A DNA stretch of 64,000 nucleotides, taken from contig CAWDCL010000004.1 of assembly GCA_963800865.1 (NCBI GenBank), positions 3,205,295 to 3,269,294 on the forward strand, in the 5' to 3' direction. The first letter of the stretch is position 1. Each line of letters opens with the position of its first letter. A program made the position numbers and the translations under genes. The DNA comes from JALOKP01 sp963800865 (GTDB lineage Bacteria; Acidobacteriota; Polarisedimenticolia; J045). Positions 1 to 9,600 of the stretch are shown piece after piece. Below the pieces are notes generated by a model that was not told the DNA's origin, searched no databases, and saw only the letters and a list, made by a program, of their open reading frames with translations.

Positions 1-1626
1 CGACGCGGGACTGGCGACATCGAAGACGCGCAGGTAGCTCCAATTGGAAACCGCGAAGGCGTGGGTCCCCGAGACGGCGACATCGATCAGCGGATCGCTC
101 GCGGTCGCCGAGCCGATCTCCACGGGGGCCGCGGGGTTCGACAGGTCGACGACTCGCAGCGTGTGGTTCTCGTCGGCTACGTATGCCAGGTTGCCGGAGA
201 GGTCGAGTCCGCGCGCCGAGACGGGCGCGTCGAGCGTGCCGATCCGTGCTGGGTGGAACGGATCACCGACATCGAACACCTCGAGCGTCCCCGACGCTGC
301 GGCCACCGCGACGTTTCCGTGGATGACGACCTCCCTGATCCAATGCTGAGTCGACGTCTGAGCCGATCCCAGGAGGACCGGGCTGGTCGGGCTCGAAACG
401 TCGAAGATCCTGAGCCAACCGCCGTCCGCGACGGCGAGGTAGCCGGGCCCGCCGGCGCTGTCGAGAACGATGGACGACGGCGGGATCGTCCCGAGCGGCG
501 CCGGCACGGCCGGATCGGCAACGTCCAGCATCAACAGACCGCTGTCGACCTCGGAGACGAAGACACGGTCCTGCTGGCGCGTGACGCTGAACGAGTCGCC
601 CTTGGTATAGAGGTACGTGAGGCGAGCGGGGTGCGCGGGATCCGCGACGTCCACGATCCCCGCTCCGCTCCAGTTGGACGCCGTGAACACGAGGTGACCC
701 GACACGGCGATGTCGCCGATGTCGTTGAAGCCCGCGTCGGCCGACCCGACGACGACCGGCGCCGCCGGCACGGCCAGATCGACGATCTGGACATCTGCCC
801 ACGAGTCGCCGGCATAGGCGTAACGCCCGGATCCCACGACGCTCTTGGGAGCCTGTGTGAGCGGCGCGAAGCCGAGCACCGCCGGTGCCGTCGCGTTCGA
901 GAGATCGAGCACGCGTACGCCAGACGACGGGCCGTTGACGGCCAGGACCGCGAGCGAGCCCACGATGGCAACGTCCTCGATCGACTCGTCGGGGTTGTCG
1001 ATGGCGCCGACCTCGACCGGCGTCACCGGATTCGACACGTCCACGATCCGCAGTCCCCCCGCGGCGTCGGCGACGTACGCGAGGCTTCCGGAGACCTCCA
1101 CGCCCGTTGCAGAGCCGGGCGTGTTGTACTTCCCGACGCGAGCCGGGGCGACCGGGTTCGAGATGTCGACGATGACGAGCCCGACCGTTCCCCAGGCGAG
1201 GTAGGCGTGCGTGCCGGCGACGGCGATGTCGTAGGCGAAGTCAGACGTCGACACGAGCACGACGGGATGTGCCGGGTCGAGCACGTCGACGACGGAGAAG
1301 AACCCGACGCCGGACACGTAGGCGTACCCGCCCGAGACCGCGATGGCACTGATCTGTGTCGGGAACGCGAGTGCGCCCAGGGGGGACGGCGCCGCCGGGT
1401 TCGTGACGTCCGCAATCTTGAAGTGCCTCCCCTCGGAGAAGTAGGCGATGTTCCCTTGCACGGTGACGGCGAAACACGGACCGCGGCCCACCGGAGGAGC
1501 CCACTTCCCCAGCAGCCTCGTGTTGAGCGCCGAGTCCGCCAGGAGCGGCGCAGCACCGGCAGCGACGCACACACACGACACGAGCAGAACGCTCAGACCT
1601 CTCCGCAGAGCCGCGCACTTCGACAT
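1..1626 (-). CDS. Secreted LVIVD-repeat beta-propeller-like protein (C-terminus beyond window)
   Basis: The frame is open from ATG at 1626 to the window edge (542 codons), so the C-terminus is missing. It begins with a signal peptide (basic MSKCAALRRG, hydrophobic LSVLLVSCVCVA, then small residues). The rest is a series of roughly 40-residue repeats whose core reads like GLVIVDISNPVAPARVG, alternating with VSGxxAYVA strands. This is the LVIVD repeat, known from secreted or surface bacterial proteins and expected to fold as a beta-propeller. No catalytic motif is visible, and a binding or surface role is only a family-level guess. A purine-rich GGAGAGGGGG lies just upstream of the ATG and supports this start. 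The gene is divergent from the cupin gene; the 237 bp between them must hold both promoters, but I see no clear box. Confidence 0.85.
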   Translation of the reverse strand, partial: MSKCAALRRGLSVLLVSCVCVAAGAAPLLADSALNTRLLGKWAPPVGRGPCFAVTVQGNIAYFSEGRHFKIADVTNPAAPSPLGALAFPTQISAIAVSGGYAYVSGVGFFSVVDVLDPAHPVVLVSTSDFAYDIAVAGTHAYLAWGTVGLVIVDISNPVAPARVGKYNTPGSATGVEVSGSLAYVADAAGGLRIVDVSNPVTPVEVGAIDNPDESIEDVAIVGSLAVLAVNGPSSGVRVLDLSNATAPAVLGFAPLTQAPKSVVGSGRYAYAGDSWADVQIVDLAVPAAPVVVGSADAGFNDIGDIAVSGHLVFTASNWSGAGIVDVADPAHPARLTYLYTKGDSFSVTRQQDRVFVSEVDSGLLMLDVADPAVPAPLGTIPPSSIVLDSAGGPGYLAVADGGWLRIFDVSSPTSPVLLGSAQTSTQHWIREVVIHGNVAVAAASGTLEVFDVGDPFHPARIGTLDAPVSARGLDLSGNLAYVADENHTLRVVDLSNPAAPVEIGSATASDPLIDVAVSGTHAFAVSNWSYLRVFDVASPAS

Positions 1627-1863
1627 GACCGACCCCCTCTCCCGGCCGGCGAGACGGGGCGTGCGGCGCCTTCACGCGAAGGCCCGCGGCGTGCTCCGCT
1701 CTCCGGCTATCGCGAACGGAACCCTGGCACGGTTGCGTGACGGAGAGAGAGTACGCGTAACGGAGCGGCTTCCGCGGGCCGAGAATGCAGTGATTCGCCG
1801 GCGTAAGGGCACGCTCCGAGCGCGTGGTATCGTGCCACCCGATCAGGCGAGAGGAGACGCCCC

Positions 1864-2139
1864 ATGCACGAGATCAGGGTCGAGCGCGCCGCGCCCGCGA
1901 GCCGGATCGCGGAAGTCGGCTGCACCGCCTGGCCGATCTGGACCAAGGAGATCTCGGTCTTCCCGTGGACCTACGACGAGGCCGAGACCTGCCTGTTCCT
2001 CGAGGGGGACGTGATCGTCACCCCCGACGGAGGAACGCCGGTCCGCGTCGGCAAGGGGGACCTGGTCACCTTCCCCGCGGGGATGTCCTGCACCTGGGAC
2101 GTCAAGGGCCCGGTCCGCAAGCACTACCGGTTCGGCTAG
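1864..2139 (+). CDS. Small cupin-domain protein (DUF861/cupin_3-like)
   Basis: A 91-residue single-domain protein. The pattern WTYDEAETCLFLEGDVIV then PVRVGKGDLVTFPAGMSCTW matches the two conserved cupin strands of the small DUF861 (EutQ-tail-like) family. The second cupin motif (GDLVTFPAG) is clear, while the usual first-motif histidines are not all present, so metal binding is uncertain. GAGAGGAG at 1849-1856 is a good ribosome-binding site for the ATG at 1864. Members of this family are small cytosolic proteins, many without assigned substrates, and I assign none. The kinase gene follows 87 bp downstream on the same strand. Confidence 0.82.
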   Translation: MHEIRVERAAPASRIAEVGCTAWPIWTKEISVFPWTYDEAETCLFLEGDVIVTPDGGTPVRVGKGDLVTFPAGMSCTWDVKGPVRKHYRFG

Positions 2140-2226
2140 CCGCCGTTGAAAGCGCCCGCGAGGCCGCCCGTAAACCGGCCGCTGACCGCCGGCAAACTGT
2201 CTCTCGGGCAGGAGTAAGATCGGCCC

Positions 2227-4908
2227 ATGTCCCGCTGCCCCAGCTGTTCGGCCGACACCGCCTCCGACGCGCGCTTCTGCGGCCGCTGCGGCGTCTCGCT
2301 GGACGACCCTTCGGCGGCGGAGACGGCCTTCCGGCCGGCCGGCGGGACGACCACCGGGAGCCTCTCGGGGAGCAAGGCCGCCGCCGCGGTCGAGGCCGGC
2401 TTCGCCCCCGGCCAGGTCCTGCTCGACCGCTACCGGATCGTCGCCCCGCTCGGCCGCGGCGGGATGGGCGACGTCTACCGCGCCGACGACCTCCGGCTCG
2501 GCCAGCCGGTCGCGCTGAAGTTCCTGCCGCGCCGCTTCGGTGACGACCCGGCGCGGCTCGAGCGCTTCCACGCCGAGGTGCGCCACGCGCGGCAGGTCAG
2601 CCACCCGCACGTCTGCCGGGTCTACGACATAGGCGAGTACGACGGGCAGCTGTTCCTCTCGATGGAGTACGTCGACGGCGAGGACCTCGCGACGCTGCTG
2701 CGGCGGATCGGGAGGCTCCCGCCCGCCAAGGGGGTCGAGATCGCGCGGCAGGTCTGCGCGGGGCTCGGCGCCGCGCACGATCGCGGCGTCCTGCACCGCG
2801 ACCTCAAGCCGTCGAACGTGATGATCGACGGCCACGGCCGGGCGCGGATCACCGACTTCGGGCTCGCCGTCCGGGAGGACGAGTCGCTGGTCGGCGAGAG
2901 CGCGGGCACGCCGGCCTACATGGCGCCGGAGCGGCTGGAGGGGCGGCCCGCTACCGCCCAGAGCGACATCTACGCGCTGGGCCTGGTGCTGTACGAGATC
3001 TTCACCGGCCACCGCGTCTTCGAGGCGACGACCCTCGCCGGCTGGCGCAGCGCGCATGGTACGGCGACGCCGACGCAGCCCAGCACCCACACCTCGGACC
3101 TCGACCCGGCCGTCGAACGGGTGATCCTGCGCTGCCTGGAGAAGAACCCCGTGTCGCGGCCGAAGAGCGCGACGCAGGTCGCGCTGGCGCTGCCGGGGGG
3201 CGACCCGCTCGCCGCGGCGCTGGCCGCGGGCGAGACGCCGTCGCCGGAGATGGTCGCGGCGGCGGGCGAGGAAGGGACGTTGTCGCGGGGCGTCGCGTGG
3301 GCCCTCTTCGCCGGGACCGCGCTGGCCGTCGCCGGCTGCGCGCTGCTCGCGCCGTTCGCGACCTTGCTGGGGATCGAGACCACGCTCAAGCCGCCGGCCG
3401 CGATCCGTGAGCGGGCGATCGAGATGGTGCAGCAGCTCGGCTACGGAGAGCGGCGGGGCGACATCGTCAGCTTCCTGCTCACCGACCAGTTGATGCTCGT
3501 GAACTACGTCCGCGAGACCCCGTCGCCGGCGCGGGTCGAGAAGCTGCCGACGCTCCAGCCGAACCCGCTGCAGTACTTCTTCCGCAGCAGCCCGCGCACC
3601 CTGGTGCCGCTGAATGCCGGCGGGCGCGTCGACTGGCGCGACCCGCCCGAGTACTTCTTCGGCGAGGTCAAGGCGAGCTTCGGCCCGACCGGAGGGTTGC
3701 AGGCGTTCCGCGCGATCTCGGCGCCGTCCGACACTCCCGGCGCGGCGACCCCGGAGTCCGCCTGGGACACGCTCTTCGAGTACGCGCTGCTCGACCGCGC
3801 GCACTTCCACGCGGTCACGCCCGCGGTGACCCCCTTCAACGGCGCCGACCGGGTCTACGCCTGGGAAGGAGAGCAGGCGGGCGCGCGCCTGCTGGTCGAA
3901 GCCGCCTCGCTCGGCGGCCGCGTCGCGCAGTTCAACGTCACCGGGCCGCACGACTGGGACCACCGCCAGGTCGAGGAGCTGATCGCGCCGTCCGCGCGGA
4001 TCGCGTTCGGCCTGATGGCGGCACTCGCGATGGCGGCCACGGTCGGGGTGCTCTTCTTCGCGCGCCGCAACCTGCGGCTGGGTCGCGGCGACACGCGCGG
4101 GGCCCTGCGCGTGGCGGTCTTCGTCGGCGTCGCCGGCGCGCTGTCGTGGCTCTTCGGAGCCGACCACGTGCTCGACCCGGGCGGCGAGCTGCGGCTCTTC
4201 ATCGGCGGGCTCGGCATGGCGTCGCTCTCGGCCCTGACCGTCTGGGCCGGCTACCTGGCGATCGAGCCCTACGTGAGGCGGCGCTGGCCCGAGCTGCTCG
4301 TCGCGTGGTCCCGGCTGCTCGGCGGCGACTGGCGCAACCCGCTGGTCGGACGCAGCGTGCTCATCGGGTTCCTCGCCGGTTCGGCGGCGGCGCTGCTGAC
4401 GCTGGCCGCCTACGCCCTGCCGGCCTTCGTGGCCGTGCAGGGGCTCCCGCCGCTGAGCGCGTCGGTGCGCATGGTCTCGAGCCCCCGGCTCTTCCTCGCG
4501 GGGCTGCTCGAGGAGGCGGTCTTCCCCACGCTCACGGGCCTGTTCGCGACGGTCGTCGTGGCCCTCGCGATCACCTTCTTCCGCCCGCGCTGGGCCGCAG
4601 TCGCCGCGCTCTTCACCGTCCTCGCGGTCGGGAGCTACTTCGGCGACAACCCGTGGGTCAACGTGCCGCTGGCGCTCGCGGTCGCCGCGCTCTCGGTCTT
4701 CGTCTACGTGCGGTTCGGCCTGCTCGCCTTCGTCGCGATGCTGATGGCGGCGGAGGTGCTGATCCTGCTGCCGGTCGGGCTCGACCCGTCGCGCTGGTGG
4801 GCGCCGTACGGCTACGCCTCGATCCTGGCGATCCTCGTCCCCGCTGCGGCCGGGTTCCGGATCGCGCTGGGCCGGCAGCTGCCGGTCGGGGGCGCGTTCG
4901 AGAGGTAG
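2227..4908 (+). CDS. Membrane Ser/Thr protein kinase with N-terminal zinc ribbon
   Basis: An 893-residue protein. Residues 4-21 form a zinc ribbon (CPSC ... CGRC). A complete Hanks-type kinase domain spans about 69-325: glycine loop LGRGGMGDVY from 75, Lys98 in VALKF, Glu117 of helix C, HRDLKPSN from 190 (catalytic Asp192), DFG at 210-212 and APE at 233-235. All catalytic residues are present, so it should be active. A hydrophobic segment near 348-370 is followed by an extracytoplasmic stretch of about 220 residues and then many hydrophobic helices to the C-terminus, so this is a polytopic sensor-like kinase. The helix motif LLEEAVFP recalls membrane-protease-like folds but is not diagnostic. 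The ribosome-binding site (GGAG about 12 nt upstream) is rather distant. The gene ends convergently with the sigma/anti-sigma operon 16 bp away; targets are unknown. Confidence 0.9.
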   Translation: MSRCPSCSADTASDARFCGRCGVSLDDPSAAETAFRPAGGTTTGSLSGSKAAAAVEAGFAPGQVLLDRYRIVAPLGRGGMGDVYRADDLRLGQPVALKFLPRRFGDDPARLERFHAEVRHARQVSHPHVCRVYDIGEYDGQLFLSMEYVDGEDLATLLRRIGRLPPAKGVEIARQVCAGLGAAHDRGVLHRDLKPSNVMIDGHGRARITDFGLAVREDESLVGESAGTPAYMAPERLEGRPATAQSDIYALGLVLYEIFTGHRVFEATTLAGWRSAHGTATPTQPSTHTSDLDPAVERVILRCLEKNPVSRPKSATQVALALPGGDPLAAALAAGETPSPEMVAAAGEEGTLSRGVAWALFAGTALAVAGCALLAPFATLLGIETTLKPPAAIRERAIEMVQQLGYGERRGDIVSFLLTDQLMLVNYVRETPSPARVEKLPTLQPNPLQYFFRSSPRTLVPLNAGGRVDWRDPPEYFFGEVKASFGPTGGLQAFRAISAPSDTPGAATPESAWDTLFEYALLDRAHFHAVTPAVTPFNGADRVYAWEGEQAGARLLVEAASLGGRVAQFNVTGPHDWDHRQVEELIAPSARIAFGLMAALAMAATVGVLFFARRNLRLGRGDTRGALRVAVFVGVAGALSWLFGADHVLDPGGELRLFIGGLGMASLSALTVWAGYLAIEPYVRRRWPELLVAWSRLLGGDWRNPLVGRSVLIGFLAGSAAALLTLAAYALPAFVAVQGLPPLSASVRMVSSPRLFLAGLLEEAVFPTLTGLFATVVVALAITFFRPRWAAVAALFTVLAVGSYFGDNPWVNVPLALAVAALSVFVYVRFGLLAFVAMLMAAEVLILLPVGLDPSRWWAPYGYASILAILVPAAAGFRIALGRQLPVGGAFER

Positions 4909-4924
4909 GGGCGGCGCGACCGCG

Positions 4925-5395
4925 TCAGGACTCGGGCGCGCAGATGTCGGTCACGACCAGCGCCGCGCCCAGCGTGACGACCACCGCGAGCAGCAGCAGC
5001 CCGGCCACCGGGACCGGCTCGGCCGGGATCAGCGCGGCGACGAAGTCCGCGCCGCCCCGCGGGATCACCCGCCAGGCCCAGGCCGCGGCCAGGATCGCCG
5101 CCGGAACCACCGCCCACCGCGCCCAGGCGATCGGCCGCGTCGCCCGTGCCGCCTGCTCGACCGCCGCGCGGCGCCGGGCCCGGAAGAGCAGCGCTTCGGG
5201 GGTGGCCAGCCGCGGCGCGCCGGCCGCGGGGTGAAGGGCGTCGCTCGCAACCGAACGGCGCAGCACCGACTCGACGGCGAGGGCCGCGCCGCACTCCGCG
5301 CAGGCGGCCGCGTGGGCCGCGAGCCCGTCCGGCAGCGCGCCCGCACGCCCGGTGCGGAGCAGCGTCTCGGTCCGGTCGCAGGGGGCGTCGTTCAT
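4925..5395 (-). CDS. Anti-sigma factor, zinc-finger type, membrane-bound
   Basis: A 156-residue protein. The N-terminal half has the HxxxCxxC motif of zinc-finger anti-sigma factors (HAAACAEC near residues 28-35) in a helical cytosolic domain. Two hydrophobic segments follow (around VVPAAILAAAWAW and VPVAGLLLLAVVVTL), placing the C-terminal part in the membrane. Its start codon overlaps the stop of the sigma gene (ATGA at 5392-5395), the usual translational coupling of a sigma/anti-sigma pair. It should bind and hold the ECF sigma factor encoded upstream. No large periplasmic sensor domain is present, so the signal is not evident. Confidence 0.82.
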   Translation of the reverse strand: MNDAPCDRTETLLRTGRAGALPDGLAAHAAACAECGAALAVESVLRRSVASDALHPAAGAPRLATPEALLFRARRRAAVEQAARATRPIAWARWAVVPAAILAAAWAWRVIPRGGADFVAALIPAEPVPVAGLLLLAVVVTLGAALVVTDICAPES

Positions 5396-5970
5396 CGCGA
5401 TCTCCTTCCGGTCCCGGGCTCGAGCAGCGCCGCGAGCTTGCGCCGCGCGCGGAACAGCAGCACCCGCACGCTCTTCGCCGCGACCCCCGTCAGGGCCGCG
5501 ATCTCCGCGTGGCTGGCTTCCTCGACGTGGGCCAGCCAGAGCAGCTGGCGCTCGCGCGGTGCGAGGCGCGCGAGACAGCGATCGAGATCGTCCCGCGGCG
5601 CCGGCGGCGAGAAGGCGCCGCGTGCCTCGGTCCGCTCGCCTGCGTCGGGGGCGTCGAGGAAGCGCCGGGTGGCGCGGCGGTGGTCGTGGAGCAGGTTGGA
5701 GCCAATTCGGAATACATAGCGCCGGCGGTCTTCATCGCCGGAGGGGAGCTCTTTGGCGCGAAGCAGGCGCAGGAAGCTCTCCTGCACCAGGTCGTCGGCG
5801 AGGGCCGCGCTGCCCGACGCGGCCCTCAGGTAGTTCCACAGCGGCCGCGCGGTCGCGGCGTGGAACGCCGCGAATTCGGCGTCGCCCAGCGCGAGGCGGC
5901 CCGGCGAGACGGCGTCCGCCGTCGCCGGGCCGGCCACCGTCCGGCTCACGACCTCCGATCCCGCGCCCAT
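5392..5970 (-). CDS. ECF-type RNA polymerase sigma factor
   Basis: A 192-residue sigma-70 family protein of the extracytoplasmic-function type. Region 2 covers about 25-95 (LADDLVQESFLRLLRA, then the YVFRIGSNLLHDHRR promoter-melting helix). Region 4 covers about 125-180, with a helix-turn-helix reading HAEIAALTGVAAKSVRVLLF. It has no region 1 or 3, as expected for the class. It lies 12 bp after the membrane-protein gene and overlaps the anti-sigma gene by 4 bp, so the three form one operon. No good ribosome-binding site precedes the ATG at 5970, so coupling to the upstream gene or a start a few codons later is possible. Confidence 0.9.
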   Translation of the reverse strand: MGAGSEVVSRTVAGPATADAVSPGRLALGDAEFAAFHAATARPLWNYLRAASGSAALADDLVQESFLRLLRAKELPSGDEDRRRYVFRIGSNLLHDHRRATRRFLDAPDAGERTEARGAFSPPAPRDDLDRCLARLAPRERQLLWLAHVEEASHAEIAALTGVAAKSVRVLLFRARRKLAALLEPGTGRRSR

Positions 5971-5982
5971 CGAGAGGGGGAC

Positions 5983-6441
5983 TCAGGCCTCGCCTGCGCC
6001 GGGCCGCTGGAGCAGGCCGAAGCGCCGCGACAGGAGGTACGAGGCGGCTGCGGAGGCCAGGAACCCGAGGCCCAGCATCAGCACGACCACGCCCAGCACC
6101 TGCAGCGCCGGGTCGCCGTGGGCCCCCAGGATCCCCTGCACGAGGAAGAGCCCGATCGCGACCGCCGCGAGCAGGATCCCGGCCTGGACCGAGCCGAGGA
6201 TCTGCCGGAAGGGGTTGGTCCGCTCCAGCGACGCCGACTCGACGAACTTCCGGCCGGCTTCGCTGCCGAGGTAGCGCAGCAGCTCCTCGGGGCTGCCGAA
6301 GCGTTCGATCAGCTTCAGCTGCATCTCGGTCTGCAGCCGCGCCGTTTCCTTCCGGCGCCGGTTGTCCGAGATCGTGCGGATGATCCAGCCGATGACCAGG
6401 GCCAGGGTGGAGAGACCCAGCAGGGGGGCGATGTCTTCCAT
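5983..6441 (-). CDS. Small membrane protein, first gene of the sigma-factor operon
   Basis: A 152-residue protein without a family I recognise. It has an N-terminal membrane helix (PLLGLSTLALVIGWII) and a charged cytosolic stretch (about 25-80) with the helix LQTEMQLKLIERFGSPEELL. Two further membrane helices follow (around GILLAAVAIGLFLVQG and LGVVVLMLGLGFLAS). AAGGAG sits 6 nt before the ATG at 6441, a strong ribosome-binding site. It precedes the ECF sigma gene by 12 bp on the same strand. Its position suggests a role in the same membrane or envelope response, but this is inference from context only. Confidence 0.75.
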   Translation of the reverse strand: MEDIAPLLGLSTLALVIGWIIRTISDNRRRKETARLQTEMQLKLIERFGSPEELLRYLGSEAGRKFVESASLERTNPFRQILGSVQAGILLAAVAIGLFLVQGILGAHGDPALQVLGVVVLMLGLGFLASAAASYLLSRRFGLLQRPGAGEA

Positions 6442-6696
6442 GGACGATCTCCTTCGGGGCGTGGGCCCTCGACCGGTACAACGCCGCGGGGGCCTCGAGG
6501 TTAACCGGCTTGGGAACGGCGACCGTCACGGTCCGCCGGCTGCCGCGGCCAGCGGTCGCTTCGCGTGACCGGCCGGCCGGCCGTCCTGCGCAGGGTGCCT
6601 CGGCGCCCGATGGGCCCCGGTGCGACCACCCCGCGGCTGCGCTACCCTGCCCGCCCGCCCCGCGCCCTCCGCGGGGCGGCTGCTTGCGGAGGCTGG

Positions 6697-9600
6697 ATGC
6701 GCGCGCGGGTTCCCATCGTCCTTTCCGTCCTGCTCTGCCTCGGCCTGGCCGCCGGCGCGGCCTCGCCGGCAGCCACCCCGGACGTCCCGGTCCCCGTCGC
6801 CCACGCCGATTTCGAGGCGGCCGGAGCGGACTCCCTGCCGCAGGGCTGGTCGCTCGTCGGCCTGCCTTGCGCGGGGACCGTCGTGCGGCGCGTCACGCCC
6901 GGCCGCAGCGGCGAAGCGGCGCTCGAGCTGGCGACCAAGGTCCCGGCGTCGCTCGTCGTGGCCTCCGCTCCCGTCGCGCTGAAGATCGGCCACCTCTACC
7001 GGCTGTCGGCCTGGGTGAAGACGGAGAACGCCGTCTCCGACCCGCTCGCCCGTTACCCGACCGCCGTCCCGGCCGCGCTGACGATGGCCTCCTTCCCCTT
7101 CACCAATCACTCTCCTTCCGTCGGCGACACCCGCGACTGGACCTTCGTCGAGACGACCTTCGTCGCCACCGCCGCCGAGGACCGGGTTCAGCTCCACCTG
7201 GGCCTCAACGGCAGCGCGACCGGCCGCGCCCTCTTCGACGACGTCCGGCTGGCCGAGGTCGGCGACATCACGACCGTCATCCCGCTCGAGCGCGTGCGCT
7301 GGGAGGGACCGGCCTTCCGCTACGACGACCGCGGCTGGATCGTCGTCCACATCGAGGGCGCGCCCTACGCGCGCGGCCGGCAGTTCGGCGCGCTGGTCGC
7401 CGACGAGATCGTCGCCTACATCAACAAGCTCTCGATCCAGCGCGACGCCAGGGACCCCGCCGCGGGGTGGACCACGCTGCGCACGATGGCCGACGCGCTG
7501 ATGCTGCGCCGCTTCGACACGGAGTTCCTGGAAGAGATGAAGGGGACCGCCGACGGCGCCGCCAAGGCGGGGGCCAAGGTCCACGACCGCAAGATCGACC
7601 TGCTCGACATCGTCACGATCAACGCCTTCATCGACCTCGACCAGATGGAGGACGCGCTCCCCGTCACCGCCAACGCGACGAGCGGACGGACCTTCCTCAC
7701 GGCCGAGGACGAGTTGAACGTCCCGGAGCGGACGCACAAGTGCTCGTCGCTGTCGGCCACCGGCCCCGCGACGGCCGACGGCCGCGTCGTCTTCTTCCAG
7801 CTCTTCATGTGGGCCGGCTACACCGGCGTGCACTTCAACGTGATCCTCGACGTCGTCCCCGAGAAGGGGCACCGCTTCGTGATGGAGACCTTCCCGGGCG
7901 GGATCCACTCCGGCACCGACTTCTACATCAACGACGCCGGGATCCTGATCGGCGAGACGACGACGCTGCAGACCCCCTTCAACCAGGACGGCACGCCGCA
8001 GAGCAACCGGGTCCGCAAGGCGATCCAGTACGGGACGTCGATCGACGAGGTGACCCGCATCCTGTCCGAGCAGAGCAACGGGATGTACACCAACGACTGG
8101 ACGCTCGCCGACATCAAGAAGGAGGAATCGGCGGTCCTGCTGCTCGGCACCGAGCGCTGGAAGCTCTGGCGCTCGACCGACCAGCCGGCGCCGTTCGGAA
8201 CGCCGGGCTTCCTCTGGGCCAACAACAATGCGCGCGATGCCGCCGTCCGCCGGGAGGTCGCCACCCAGCCCGAGGACGCCCCGTACGACTCGGCGTTCAC
8301 CCCCTGGAACCGTGACGTCGCGTTCTACCGCTTCTACGAGGAGCACAGGGGGAAGATCGACGTCCAGAACACGATCGGCCTGATGGCCTCCTCGCCGACC
8401 AACCGGCCGCACGCCTGCGACGGCAAGGTCACGGATTCGGCGATGGCCGAGAAGCTGGTCTTCATGGCGCACCAGGGGAAGGTGACGCTGCGCGAGAAGT
8501 TCCCCGCGCCCGGCAGCCGCCGGATGCCCGATCTCCCCGGCGCGATTCCGCACCTGACCTACGGTTACGCGACCTTCAGCCCGGTCGTGATCGGCGAGCA
8601 GCTGAAGGCGGCGCACGCGGCGCGGGCGAAGGAGCAGCCCGCGGCGAAGGAGCGCGAACTCGACCTCGCCGCGGTCAAGGCGCGCTACGCCTTCACGAAC
8701 GACGACCTCTGGCGCGGCTCCGTGTTCCCTGCGTCCGACGCCGACAACTGGCTCGTCTCCGGCAGCGCCGCCTACTGGCAGATCCTCCACGGCCTGCCGG
8801 AGAAGGAATCCGAGCGCCCCGACGCCCTGGCCAAGCAGCTGGCCGGCCTGCAGAGCCGGCTCAACTACGTGCTGGCGCACGAGGCCGACCTGCCGGCGAA
8901 GGACGGCGGCGTGGCCTACGACCGCTTCGCCCCCTACCTGGTCCCGCGGATCAAGGGGACCTTCGCGCTGCACCAGCTGCGGCTCCTGTCGGGGAACGAG
9001 GCATTTTTCAAGTTCATGAAGGGGTACTTCGAGCGCCACCGCGGGCACGAGGTGACCGGGACGCAGTTCCTGGCCGAGGCGAAGGAGGCCCTGGGCCGCG
9101 ACGTCGCCGCCGACCTGTCGCCGTGGATCGAGCGCACCGGCCTCCCCGATCCCGCCCCGTCGATCGACGTGACTTCGAAGGGATCGAAGGCGAAGGAGTG
9201 GCGCGTCGCGGTGACGGCGACGCAGCCGGCCGCGCCCTACCGCCTGGCCGGGACGGTCGCGGTCGAGACGGCCGGCAAGCGCCTCCTGTTCCCGATGACG
9301 CTCGACGGCGCGACCTCGACGGCCGCTTTCACCGTGCCGGAGCAGCCCGAGCGCGTCGTCTTCGACGCGCTGACCGATTTCCCGGTGGCGGCCACGCGCT
9401 TCCACACCTTCGGCAGCTTCGCCGAGGACTTCAACGACACGATCATCGTCTACGGCACGGCGCGGCAGCTCGAGGCGAACCACACGCTGGCGCTGCGCTT
9501 CCAGGCGGTGCTGGCCGACGCCTTCTCCGAGATCCTGCCGCCGGTCGTCAAGGACTCGGAGGTGACGGAGGGTCAGCTCGCCGCGAGCGACCTGTTCGTG

